Shown here one piece after another: positions 35,774 through 47,362 of a stretch of 64,000 nucleotides of DNA. The translations under genes and the position numbers were made by a program. Every line of letters starts with the position of its first letter. The first letter of the stretch is position 1. The DNA is from Marsupella aquatica (taxonomy: Eukaryota; Marchantiophyta): the NCBI GenBank assembly GCA_973895155.1, contig OZ316892.1, positions 24,552,001-24,616,000 on the forward strand. Reading direction: 5' to 3'. Under the pieces are notes generated by a model. That model worked only from the letters and a program-made list of their open reading frames with translations, was not told the origin of the DNA and did not search any database.

Positions 35774-38700
35774 ATGACTGAATGTAAAGCTCTCCGAAAA
35801 ATGTCTGAATCGAAGAAACGAGCTCGCCAGCCGAAGGCAATTCTCAAGGAAGCCCGGTCTCTCCTCTCATCGGTGACTCTCAAAGAACCCACCAAATCAC
35901 ATGGTTCCTCATTTGAGAAAGAGTCTACTGAGGAGAGCTCTGGTGGACCTCGAGAACAGGAGACCACTACCAACAGAGGCAGGAGCCTTTTGCTCCAGTG
36001 TGTGAGCTTGGTGGAAGAATTTCACCGGCTCTCCTTAACGGACTTCCAGTTCGAGTTCAAGGACTGGACGGTGGTGAAGGCCGTGGTTGAACTTCTGGTC
36101 AGATGTGGCATCTATCCCTACCTCAGCCCTGGAGTGGGCATACCCCTGCAGAAGAGATTCGGTGAGAAGGCAGTTGCAGCCGCAGCGGCGGCCATGTCTG
36201 ATAACCTCTTTCAGGGTGAGAGACTGACCTTCGCAAGTTCTCATGCATCTCATGTCTAGATTATGAATTTCTAGGTACGGTGGAGCAAAGAAATCACTCT
36301 TTCAGTTGTGAGGATTTTGTAAACCCCAATGGATCTCTTGGCGAGAGAGCTAAGCTCCCGTGAATCTCAAGTCTAGATTATGAATTTTTTAATGATATGG
36401 ACTACGAAATCAATTTCTCATCGCTTTTGAAGAATCGAATATTGGTGTCCGAATCATAACGTCGTAATGAAATGTTTTGAAGAAGATTTAAATCCAGATT
36501 AGTAAAATTCAGGACATGTCGACCGAGAAAGTACCCACACATCTAAGATATATTTAATTGTGGACAATCAGGTGAATAGGATTTCTGTAGATGAATTGAC
36601 CGCGAGGACTGCATCTTGAAATGGGGTTTAGGGTTTAGGAAACCATAAACGTTACCAGTTTCTAAAATCAGAATTTTCCGAAGCATCTGGTTTTGTAATG
36701 TCATCTAGTTAAAAATCTCATATTCTAATGCTGGTTCTTGACATGGTACGCCACACTACGTCAACCTTTGGCCAAGTAGATGCTTCCGCTTCCGAAGCCT
36801 GTGGATCTCTGAGTTCGGACAGCACTGATGGAGCTTTTGAAATGCACCCGCTGGTCGTGTCAGCTGAACTGCTTTCGTCAATTCTACTTGAGATTCCTGC
36901 CAAGGAAAATGATGGGAACAGCTCAGGGCTTACAGGTAATCAACATGATTCTGAAGTTAAGAAAGAAGAGACAATTCATGGATCGAGAAGTACAGAAGAA
37001 GAAGATGAACCAGGTTTCTCCTCACCAGCCATGGCTTTGCATCAGCTCGTTTTATCACACCACCTTGTTGATGTACTTGGCGCTCTCTTGCAAGCTGCAT
37101 ATGGTGCATCGCTCACAGGCAATTCGCTGCAGGCATCAGAAGTTTGGAAGAAAAGCGCCGCAGAGAACGTCAAGTTATTGGTAGAGAGGTTACCTGCTGC
37201 TCATCTCGTGGAAGCTCTGTTTATTCTGCTTGGGGAGGCAGAGGGCCTGAAGCCGCCGTTGTGGTTGAAACCTGAGGTTGGAAAGTTGCTGTCTCTGGCT
37301 GTCATGCATGACGGAGGGGTCGCTGCAGTTATGGAGAGGCTTGTGGGAAGCGCGGAAAAGGCAAGTGTTCTTCACTAAAAGCACTGTTAATCTTCTTACA
37401 ACTGTGTGGAGTTGACTTGTGCTCCTTTATTGCAGTTTCTAACTCAAGTTAGAGTCACCTAGCTTGGTCAGTGTCATGACTTTGGTGCCTCTTCTTGAGA
37501 AGAGTGCCATGCTACTTCAGGCGGGCCAAAATACTTCTTTACTCTTCCCGTACAGTCAGATCAACCAGGAATACAGCAGAATTTCAGCAATCCTTCATAA
37601 TGCATGTGTCAGATAGACATTCGCTTCAGCTTAATCCAATTATCCTGGTATATTTCCTTGTCTACACAGGCTGTTACGATAAACATGAAGATTTTGCGAT
37701 GGCATCCACATCCATATAGGAGTGTAGAAATGACTGTATGATTGTTGTTGATGGGGTTCTGAGATAGTGAAAACTCTGGCTGCTTTTCAGGGAAGTGTGC
37801 ATGTTTATGAGAGAGTTGCAACCCAACTGGCCAGGTATCCGAGAACTGTTGCATCAAAAGATATGTATTACAAAAGAGTCTGCATGCAGTTGCAGCCTTT
37901 ACTGGTTCTTCCACAGTCGCATTCCAAATTTGGCTCTAGTAGTGACATTGCTTCACGACTGGTTAGTAATATGTATCATACATCCATTCTACTGGCATGT
38001 TTTCTGGCACACCAAGATCCAGAGCTAGTGGAGGGATACTTAACTCGACCAATTGTGGAGCCTCTTCTCAGTTCGGGTGTCTTTCAGCCTCAAAGTGACG
38101 CGTTGGAGAACAGAGCGACAGCTATCTCAGAAACAGTGTTAGTGGATAGCCTGCTGAAAGTGCAAGCTTTAATCACAGCAGGCCATAAAGGTTCCGTCCA
38201 TCTGCGACAGCAGCTTCTCTTACATACGTTTCCAATAGCTCCAGAATTGATGCTGCTGAACTATCTTCTATGGCCGTCACATGCAATACCTGATGGTCAA
38301 GAGCTTGAAGGTGAGGACAAAGGAGTCTCAAACGCTCAGGTAAAAACTCACGGAGGTCAAAATGGAGGGACACGAAAGGAGGAGAAAGGCGGTCTACAGA
38401 AAGGATTTCCGCGAGGGTTTCTAATCAACAAGAATATTTCTACGTCCTCGAGTGCCAGAGGAGATTTTGGTGGACGTGTTGGCCAATTTGTGAGCGCTGT
38501 CTCGGACATTGTGTATGCTCATCTGTCACAAGATACAAATGTGGCGCTTCCTATTGTCAGTGCTTTCCTCTTTACCCTGGATACTTCTTTCTTGGAGTGG
38601 CCAACTGCAGAAGGAGAAATTTCAGATGCCTTGAAGGCTGGTAGAGAACAGCCCGACTCTTCAGTTGTGTAAGTTACTTCTCGAATAAGCACACTGTCAA

Positions 38701-39515
38701 ATGTCATATATATCGCATAATTAAACACATTCTTAATATGGTGAATAGCTCAGTTGCTAGCGTGAAGGTACTTTGGGGGTGTTGGTCTTCACAAGAACCA
38801 TGGAAGTATCAGCTCATTATCGTGAGCTGCTGTGGCAGTTTCTTAGCAAAGTTGCTTTTACGGAGCGAGAGCTGGGAGTTGGCCCTTGCCCTGTTGGGTG
38901 CAATGTTGAAGAACGTCTTGAAATTAAGACGAAAAGCTCAGCGAAGATCAAAAACATTGGACTTCAGCAAATCTGGTGCAGACATTGTCACGCCTGAGAC
39001 TGTTTTGCAATCTTTGCAAACTCTGGACACCCTATATGGGGAGGTCGGTCTGAAGGCTGTGGAGCAGGATGCATCTGGAGCATTGCCCTTGCTGGAGGTA
39101 TTAATTTCTCATTGTTATACCTGAATTTACATCTCTGCTCCATTCCTCCCGTCGAGTTTTGAAGCGATTAGGGGAGTCATTTTTCTGCGAGAGTTTTGGT
39201 ACGATGGGTTGAACCTAACCTGTTCACTCAACCCTCAATCTGCAGGCCTTGGTAGAAGACGATGACCTTCTGTCAGACATGGAAATGCTGGATCTGGTGT
39301 TGCCACTTGTGCACGGTGCAGTAAGCCGGTTACGAGGAGACTTCCATACTAACGCTGAGAGAATTCAAGGATTAAAGGAAAATCAGAAAGACGTATTCCT
39401 GAGAAGAATGGAAATTTCCCTGGAAAGGGTACAACAGTCTGGTGGAGTATCAGCAAAGCAAAAGCAATATGCTGGTGATATAAGATGCATGATTTGCGAA
39501 ATGATGGTGTATTAG
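35774..39515 (+). CDS. Large helical-repeat protein, tentatively TANGO6/RTP1-like; C-terminus apparently lost
   Basis: Not firmly recognised. Exons proposed: 35774-36215, 36777-37360, a 12 nt exon 37436-37447, 37791-38668, 38749-39097 and 39246-39515. The second intron opens with GC (AAG|GCAAGT, the GC-AG consensus); the others are GT-AG. The product is alpha-helical and leucine-rich, with an N-terminal RSLLLQCVSLVEEFHRLSL segment, an acidic insert near 36900-37010, and MYHTSILLACFLAHQDPELVEGYL followed by TRPIVEPLL (about 37970-38070), which resembles the armadillo-type TANGO6/RTP1 family (transport/Golgi organisation; Pol II assembly and import). That family ends in conserved RTP1_C domains, and nothing like them was found before or after the stop at 39515. 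In the fifth exon two overlapping frames both look protein-like, hinting at a frameshift near 38870. It may be a pseudogene or a shortened form. A telo-box (GGGTTTAGGGTTTAGG, 36624) lies in intron 1. Confidence 0.5.
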
Positions 39516-40731
39516 GAACGGAAGTGCCAATTGGGTCTGAAGGAGGCTTTTCTATTTCAACATTCTCAACTATTTCATTTGAAAATAGTGCTTTTTGTTC
39601 AGCTACACTCAGTGACTAGAAGATTGTGCACATGAAAGTCGGTCACAAAATCTACACATTTCTTGATACCAGGAAGAGAAACCACAGAACGGCCTGTATA
39701 GTACAGCAAGCCACCGTAGTTTGTGTAGCATGGCAAGCACATCTAGTGACCCGGGAAAAGTTGATGTACCCTTTATTAGTGATATATAGTAAAACAAAGA
39801 TACGCTGGAACAGTTAGATTTGTGTGACCTCGAAAAGATCTTGGTTCGATTGGCACTTCAATGTCTTCCTTTGCCTACTCGTTCAAATTAGTAACCAGAG
39901 CGACTAGAACGGACAAATTAGGGGAAAGGATGGCATGTAATGTCTATTGTTTTTAACCTTCAGGGTCAGATTCCAGTCGTACTGAAATACTCCCAGGCCG
40001 TCAAGAAAGGGGTTTCAATACTGTAGAGATTACCTCTTAATGAATATTTCCGTAGAAGATTACCTACAACGACTCGGGAAAGCCAAACAATGTCGTTACT
40101 CTTGAGGTCTCTCCTTCACAATTGTTATGCTTTGAAGATCTCATTGGTATGATCTGTCCGCAAACTCTTTGCCTGGGCTTGACTTGTACGAGTCCAGAAA
40201 GTCTGAAGGGAGTTATGACCACGATTTAAATACTCGTATGACTGGATTTTGTTATCATGATTGAGATAATTTATCTGCACCTATTCCTTTTAAAACGGAA
40301 TATTAATGATCAACAAAAACGCAACTTTAATTCAGTTTGAAAAGTCTGTTCCGGATATGAACCCGTCAAACGCTTTCATGATCGGCTCTGCTCTGAGAAC
40401 CTTTATTTAAAAGTTTTCAAAGGAGTCTTCGACAATTTTTAAGGACTTTCAGCTTTTGCCAATTCAAAACAATTTATTCATTAACACTCTCTGCGTGAGC
40501 TGGCCAACATTTTCGTGACTCAGCCCTGCTGAGAGGACCATTGTTCCTCTTCATTCGAAGACCAGTCTTCCCACTTTTTGGAAAACTTCACTCTAATGTA
40601 CAAGTTTGAAACCATATCGCAATTCACTATAATACAAGTTTTCACAGCTCCTTCCGACTTCCCAATTCAGCCATCAAATTGAGACCCTACCCTACCCTAC
40701 TTACTATCTCTTGGTTTAGACAAAAGAGTTA
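39516..40731. other. Spacer between convergent genes
   Basis: Separates the 3' ends of the ARM-like gene (plus) and the pirin gene (minus). It was searched by eye for the missing RTP1-type C-terminal exons of the ARM gene; none was seen. CCCTAC is repeated three times at about 40685-40700. Confidence 0.4.
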
Positions 40732-43024
40732 TCAAGCCAGTGGCATGTCAATCAGCAGAAAATGAGCACCCTGCTTATCATCTGCTTTCAGTTCCAATTC
40801 TAATTCAGAGTCTTTGACTCCTTTTATCTGCACAAATTGCAAAAAATAACGTAAGCTTAATGATACCTCGATGCAGTTGACTAACCAAAATATGAGCGGA
40901 AATGCTTATTAGATGCTGAATGTTAAACTGCCACAGTCTAAGCCCGTCATGTCTGAGAAGGGGAAACAACGCACCTCAATAGCGTCACGAGCACCAAGTT
41001 GAGTGCCGTTTACGGACAGAGAGCCTTCTATGTTGACTAGATATCCCTGTCTCTTCTTTTGCAGTGTGAACGTTTGCGAGAAGCCTGGGTCTGCCTCAGA
41101 GACAAAGAAATTCGAATCTTGGTGGATGGGAATTACTCCAGAGTGTGCGTCCTCATTACTCTCAAATCTCGCAAAGTCCGTCACCAAATGCTGAAGCTTG
41201 TTGTGTCGGTCCTCCTTGCTGTATTTAAAACCACGCACATGCAACGTTAGAGAGTAGTTTCACAGGAGAGTACGATAGTGCCGGTGCCAGAATCACCACC
41301 AGTCCCTAAGCAACAAGTACATGATGAACAAGGGATGTTCAGTAAAAGTCACCTCCAAACACGTGAGCCATAATTTGGTGTAAGCCCTGTTGCTTTAGGA
41401 CGGATCCATATTTGCAGAAAGTGCAGCCTGCATTGCACAACAGACGACTTATTAGACGAATTTTTGATAGAAAGTACTGCAAAGATCATGACGACGGCAG
41501 GTAAATAAGAGATTTCATGGCGGGGTCTGCAGAAAGACGGTCTTAGAAACTCATCCTGGCTTTTCCTCTGTGAAGTCTAAATGTGAGTGTCTCAAGGGAC
41601 AGAATAAAAGGAGAACGTGCAAGTAGACAAACGAAAGAGAGGAACAGAGATAAATGAGCGGAATTGAAAATGCATCTAGAGGGGGTGGGGGGATTGGGTT
41701 TGCATACATTTCGTCGTGGTTGTTCATTTCAGAGTGAGTAACACCAGTCCCGGCGCTCATGTACTGCACGGCACCTCGGCCCAAAGACTCTGCTGTGCCC
41801 ATGCTGTCTTTGTGGGTAAGCTTCCCATCTATGACGTACGTGACGATCTCCATGTCCCTGTGTGGATGTGTCCCGAATCCAGAGCGCGGCTGTAGACCAA
41901 ACCATCATGAGCACATGTCAGCGTCTGTAGTTGCAGGCCCTTCAAAATTTATATAACAGATTTCTCTCGCTTCCACTTTCTATTGCTCCAGTGCAGACCA
42001 TTGTCACTTTCGCTCTATATGATTATATAATTATTCCTGTAACGTAGCTTCAACCATTCCTAAATGTGTTCCAATGATTCAGTTCTATCCGATCTTCCCC
42101 TGAAGTGTGTATCCGTGGAAGTGGATCGCAAATCCGCTTGTATATGTGGTCCCTCGAATTTTTACCTTGACAAGATCATCGTTCAGCACTCGCAATACAC
42201 CGAATTGCAGATTTTTGGGATTGTAGTAGTCGGCGAAACTGGTGCAACAAGTCAACATTTTTCATGTTAGTTTTGAAGCAAATTCTTCCAGTTTGACATA
42301 CACGCAACTCGCAAACTTGAACGATCTTACAAGACTTCCAAAGCTATGATTACCTGAAGTGGAACCTGCTCTCTAGCCACCATGTTGGTGTCGACACATG
42401 CAAGCTTTTCTCGGGGATATGCCGTAAACTCCTGCATAAGGTGATCACCATTCATATGAGGACATATCATCATACAGAGTATAAAAGATAGTTTCTGGAC
42501 CCCAGTTTTCATCTCAACTCTGTGTCCGCACCAAATCCAACAGTCCATACGTTCCCGACCACCATCTGCTTCCAAAGCAATCACTCGAACCTCGTGATGT
42601 ACCATAGAACTACCACTCAAAATCCCCAAAGCAACCCTCGACCCTCGTGATGTACTATAGAACTACGACACAAATTCCGTTTTCTCGCAGGATGACACCT
42701 CCACTCTCACACTGGTAGATCCATCCATCAATTTGGGTCTGTGCACTTCTCAAAAAGTGATTCTGGACCATGTGACGGAGATAGCAAATTAAAGGGAAAA
42801 TTCACCAAATCAGCGAGGGATGAACGAAGAGAAGCTTACATTGTTGAAGTCTCCGAAGTCGACGAGCTGGACCGCACGTGGAGGAGAGAGGGTGCTTTCG
42901 CCGCTGTGGTAGAAACTCGAGGAGACCCAAGCGAAAGCTTCCCAAACCCTGCAGAGGCAGCGGAACTCAACCTCCACAACGAACTCCTCAACGCACCAGC
43001 AGCAGATTGCTGAAGAAGAAGCAT
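40732..43024 (-). CDS. Pirin/YhhW-type bicupin protein, complete, organelle-type leader
   Basis: Pirin-family bicupin; bacterial relatives such as YhhW cleave quercetin (quercetin 2,3-dioxygenase) using a metal bound by the N-terminal cupin. Minus-strand exons: 43024-42840, 42431-42354, 42238-42166, 41889-41708, 41427-41353, 41218-40975 and 40827-40732. All have GT-AG borders; phases join to give 310 residues ending in TGA. Residues 1 to about 62 form a serine/alanine/arginine-rich leader (MLLLQQSAAGALRSSLWRLS...), suggesting a plastid or mitochondrial site. The family start is WWLESRFHFSFADYYNP, then FGVLRVLNDD, and the metal motif THPHRDMEIVTYV with the later HSEMNNHDE; both His and the following His/Glu ligands are present. 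The C-terminal cupin includes LQIWIRPKATGLTPNYGSRVW, GVIPIHQDSNFFVSE and FLLID. The sequence follows the YhhW type, not the human pirin/AtPRN1 type. Substrate in plants is unknown. Confidence 0.93.
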
Positions 43025-46000
43025 GGACTGTCCTCTGCGATGATCTAGCCGGACAGATTCCTTTCCAGAAGAAAAAAAATTCTCCTTCAACTGTCGAACT
43101 TCCTTCTCACGAGCACACAATTTCGGTGTCTAGCAATTGGCGTCTGATTCCTGCAATTGATCGATCGATGTCTATGAACTACTGTCAAGAGATCGAACGA
43201 AACGCAATCGAGCTGCTGTTATTTTTCTTCGTCGACTGTCGATTGAAATGTCGAGTATCGGTTCTTCTTATACTTTCCTGAAGGCCCGAATTTCCCGATT
43301 ATTTTGATTTATTATATTCAGATCTAACGGCCTCTATGGCGAGTTCGTCTCCAAGGGGAGATTTTGGCCGTAGATATAGATATATCGGAATTTGAAGAAG
43401 GTTCGGAACTTTCGGAATTGGGAGTTTCGGGAAGGACGACGAGCTCTGAAGTGTCCTTCGCGAACGCGGTACTGTACCCCATGCGAAGGACCCCAACCTT
43501 TGATCCGACGATAACGAGTGTTCAAGGATATCGAGGAGGGGCTCCTGAGCCGTAGATGGAGGAGGCAGGGACTCCTGGATGGCGGAACCGTCGCGCGAAC
43601 AATGCGAAGTCAGGCGGGGGCCGACGTTCGTCAGCACCTTCATAATCGTGCCTTGCGTCATCGCCGTCGTCATTCGTTTACCTGCCGCAGTCAACGGTGC
43701 TGTCAATTAGATATTGACAATATCCATGGACATCAATAATACTTTAGGACTAGCTGCCATTGCTACTTTGTCCTACTTGGTAGAGTGCACCATGTATAAG
43801 TGCATTCAGGTGGACGTGTAGTCCCTCAATAATAGAGCAAATGTTTTTGTAAATGCACCAAAAAATGCACTGTCTGTAAGTGCAGGTAGCTAGTCACTAA
43901 ATAACAAAATACATACATAAGGGCATTTTCAGCCTATAAGAGTGCGATTGCATTAATCAATGACTCCAACACATATGTTAGAAACATTTATTGATAAGTG
44001 CAGCTGACAACTACACATTGTAGTTGAATGCGCTTATCTAGTAAAATTGTGCACTACAAGGATTCTGGGTATGAGAAATAGATGCGTATGACCTGACAAG
44101 TCATTTGTGGAAGTGCATAAGTGATTTCATAGGCACTTATCAGAAAGTGCAACAGACACATATGGAGAGCTGCAACATGCACTTATGATGAAGCGCATAA
44201 CTGCAGGCTTGGGGTGTCTTCCCGGGAGCCCGCACTTAGACACGATAGACTGTATTGTGAATAGCAATGGGCTACTTGGTAGGTTCTTTGTTTTTTGTTC
44301 ACTTTTTGTGTTGGGGGACTCCTTGGCTTTTTGGGCCTCTTTGGTCTTCTTGGGGACTTTTCCTCTTCCCCCCTTTATTGGGTTATTTTGCTCTAGGGAC
44401 CTTGTCTCCTGGTTTGACATTTTTGTCCTTTAGCACTATTAGATATATTGCCTGACTTAATGTTGAGCTAAGTACAAGAAGGGAACTACACTTGCTCTGT
44501 AGCAAATGCTGCGTCCAGCATTTTTCTCCTTTGGCACTACAATATATATTGCCCGACCTAACATTGAGATAAGTACAAGAACTGAATTATACTTGCTCTG
44601 CAGCAGATGTTGTGCCTGGTAGCCTAATAGAGTCAGGCGTGACAAGCACAGGGTTCAGATCCATGTGCCCATTGATTTTTTTGGTAACAAACCCCACTCA
44701 AAAGTCGGGTTCAATCACTCAAAAAATTTTACACTTGGAAAAGAAATGCAGTCATTGCTTCCTTGCAGGCAGCAGATGAAGTGGCCACGGGCAGGAAGTG
44801 TGTGAGCCCCATTAATGAGCCTCACAATAAATTGTCATCGGGCTGATTTCAATCACTGTGTAGTGAACTGTGTATAAGTTAGTGCAATGTGAATATGTGC
44901 ATTCTTTGGATTAGTGGAGGTCACCCATGTAGTCCCCTAATACTACTAGGATTTTCTTTGTAAATACACAAAAAATGCGCTTAGGTTGACCCTGACTAAA
45001 TGACAAAATTTTGATATTAAGCAGAAACCCGATAAGTGCATTTCAGTCTATAAGCGTGCACATGCATTTAACAGTTAGTGCAATGCATACATAAAGAAAA
45101 ATGATTAATAAGTAGTTCATGCACTAATCCAGTTGCAATATGCAATATGAGGGCTTGGGGTATGAGGAGTTTGTTAGAAATTGAGTCCAATTTCCCTATT
45201 TAGTTTGTTTGGCCTTACTAGGGTTAATCAACCCTTGGTTAGATTAGGATAAGATGATCCAATTTACTTAGGCCCACACATCTTGGCAACCCCTTGGGTG
45301 TATAGCTTGGAGGGAGAGAATTATCTCCCTCATTCTTTATATGTACTTTCTCATGAGCTATGGACTCTTCAGGAGTTTCTCTACTTGTGATGCCTTGTTG
45401 TAGCGTCTGATTGAGTGTGCTTTGACTCATGTTCTGCATTTGTTGTCTAGTCTAAGCTGACAGTTTCTTACAAAGTCCAATTGACGTGACCCTACAACGC
45501 AATAGGGTAGTGCACAAGTGATTTTCCATGCACTTATTGGATAATGTAGACCATGTAAATATGGAGAAATGTATAAATGATGGTCCTGTGCACTTATAGC
45601 ACAAAGTATTCGGTGTATGATTGCTGGCTGGTGGTGCCTTCCTGGGAGCCTCCAATTAGACATGGTTCATTGTGTCAAACTTGCATCTTACTTATTGTCA
45701 ATGGTATCAACGTCAACTGCAACTTATCCTACCATCACTGAAGCCTGAAATACTAGAGTACCCTAATGCAATAGTATATCCAAATTTTTGCAAAAGAAAT
45801 CTATCTAGTACAATCATTCTCTATAAGTGAAAAATCTGGATAACTGCAAGGTCTCATGTTCTCGCCTTTGATTTACCACTTTTTGGCACCTTTTGTAAGT
45901 GCAAAAAATTCTGAGATACTTTTGCTAACTACAACTTTATGAATGCAAAACCTATCATAAGTGTACATGTACACTTATAGGTAACCACACAATCCCATCA

Positions 46001-46036
46001 AGTTGCAGTTAATGATAAGTGCATGCCCTTGCTTAG
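43025..46036. repeat. Spacer dominated by two diverged copies of a long repeat
   Basis: 43025-43740 is the pirin upstream region; opposing open frames at 43299-43706 match nothing recognised. Copy A (about 43783-44280) and copy B (about 44872-45700) share the same order of words: TGTAGTCCC, AAAAAATGC, a TAAGTGCA-type series, CAGYCTATAAGMGTGC, CTTGGGGTATGAG-like, then TTCCYGGGAGCC and TTAGACA. Many extra copies of the octamer ATAAGTGC or its complement are scattered through 43790-46050. Extra DNA sits inside copy B (about 45165-45480), perhaps a later insertion. Confidence 0.6.
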
Positions 46037-46047
46037 CAGGGTAAAAT
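46037..46047. repeat. Left target-site duplication of the LINE
   Basis: CAGGGTAAAAT, identical to 47352-47362 directly after the poly(A) tract. Confidence 0.88.
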
Positions 46048-47351
46048 TATCAACTTGATCCGCAGCACACGACAAGTCGGAGTGCAAGAATTCCACAAGT
46101 TCTACGACACGCTGAGAGGAAACAATCCTCCTACTCAGATGACCCTTCACAACAACAAAGGATGGACTTGGGAATGGCAACAACGTCACCAAGGGTGGAA
46201 ATATCCCAACAGGATATGGGCCTCACAAACTGTTGACCCAGATGGACGGACGCTTCAACTCAACAGGAGGTGGGGACAAATCGGAATGCAGACAAATTGG
46301 AAACAACTATGGAGTAAGTTGTGGGGCGGGTGGACTTTCCCTAAAGTCAGACTCTTTTTGTGGAGATTGATCCAACAGGGGTTCTTCACGAATGGTAGGG
46401 CTAGCAGATGGGGCGTGTGCAACGGAACCTGTGAATGCTGCAACAGTGGGTATGAAAATACAGAGCACCTCTTTTACCTCTGCAACAAGGTGCACTCTAG
46501 ATGGATTGAAATCCAGTCTCTCCTTCGCCACACTACTACATTGAAGTATCTGGGACAAAATCTCCTTGACTCGATGGTGTCTGCGCTCAAAGTGCAAAAA
46601 TGTAACCCAGGGCCGGTTGTCTTACTGACTGAACTGTGCAATACCATCTGGAACGAGCGCAATGCCCAGGTCTATGCCCATTTCCTTGGCCGACTCCCCA
46701 GTTGGGTGGTCTTGAAGAAAGCCAGTGACCACCTCAAAGGAATGTTGTCTGAATGTACTTCCACCAAGAAAGCAAGGAAGCTCCAGGTGTCTGTGGAGGA
46801 GCTTGATTTTGTCCTCCGCCCATGGGCCAACCTGGAGATCCCGTGTTCTATGACACAAAATGTTGACAATGAATAGGAATTCCAACCCTTTGGATGATAG
46901 CGGCCTCCTGACCAGCAACGAACAATTCCACTCGCATTTACCTCCGATGGAGCAGAACAGTCATGACCCGAATTGGACTCCTAACTTGTGTAGTAGATAC
47001 GAAACATGTGGTAGTCTTGAGACTTCTCCCTTGATTCTCAATTCTACCACCATTGATGGTACTAAGGTTGAACCTGCTGCTCCTAAGCATTTAGATTCCT
47101 TTCTTGTGTCAGATTTTTCCACCACTTGGATCCTTCTGAGTAGCAGAATTGTCATGACCGACTCGGTCGGGTGACTGTGGTTTCCGTGTTGTCTCCACCG
47201 TCTTCGGGCTGTTGTGTTGCCTCCTGCCCTTTTTTGGGTGTGGCCTGTCTTTGGTTTCCGGGCCTCTCCTGGCCTTTTGTTTTCTCTCTCGCGCGGGTGG
47301 TGCTGCCCCCGGCTTGTTTTATAAAATTACTACATTAAAAAAAAAAAAAAA
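46048..47351 (+). mobile_element. 5'-truncated LINE (L1-like non-LTR retrotransposon) insertion
   Basis: A 1.3 kb copy limited by an exact 11 bp target-site duplication and ended by 15 A residues (47337-47351), the classical outcome of target-primed reverse transcription that stopped early. It retains only the 3' end of ORF2 plus a 3' untranslated stretch of about 460 bp. The reverse transcriptase and endonuclease domains are absent, so it cannot move by itself. The surrounding DNA is the TAAGTGCA-rich repeat, which the insertion splits. Confidence 0.92.
46049..46876 (+). pseudogene. LINE ORF2 C-terminal fragment with zf-RVT zinc finger
   Basis: Open from the insertion point to a TAG at 46876 with no internal stop, about 275 codons and no start codon of its own. 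It carries the plant LINE reverse-transcriptase zinc-binding region (zf-RVT): WKQLWSKLWGGWTFPKVRLF, then LWRLIQQGFFTNGRASRWG, CECCNSGYENTEHLFYLC (the Cys-Cys-His-Cys set) and W. Further on, IWNERNAQV is the usual plant-LINE tail motif (IW-x-ERN). It is truncated at the 5' side by the insertion and therefore non-functional as an enzyme. The intact frame suggests that little time has passed since insertion. Confidence 0.9.
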
Positions 47352-47362
47352 CAGGGTAAAAT
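47352..47362. repeat. Right target-site duplication of the LINE
   Basis: CAGGGTAAAAT, identical to 46037-46047. Removing the element and one copy restores continuous TAAGTGCA-type repeat DNA. Confidence 0.88.

Noticed and set aside
42741-43013. 90-codon plus-strand ORF
   Set aside because: Antisense to pirin exon 1, which has matching splice phases and a clear protein family.
43299-43706. 135-codon minus-strand ORF upstream of the pirin gene
   Set aside because: No recognisable domain, and overlapping frames on the other strand are equally open; GC-rich chance ORF is the simpler reading.
44185-44455. Hydrophobic ORFs rich in Phe/Leu
   Set aside because: T-rich low-complexity DNA inside repeat copy A; no start context or family match.
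45165-45480. Possible solo LTR inside repeat copy B (TGTTAGAAATTG start)
   Set aside because: No matching CA end with inverted terminal bases and no target-site duplication could be found.
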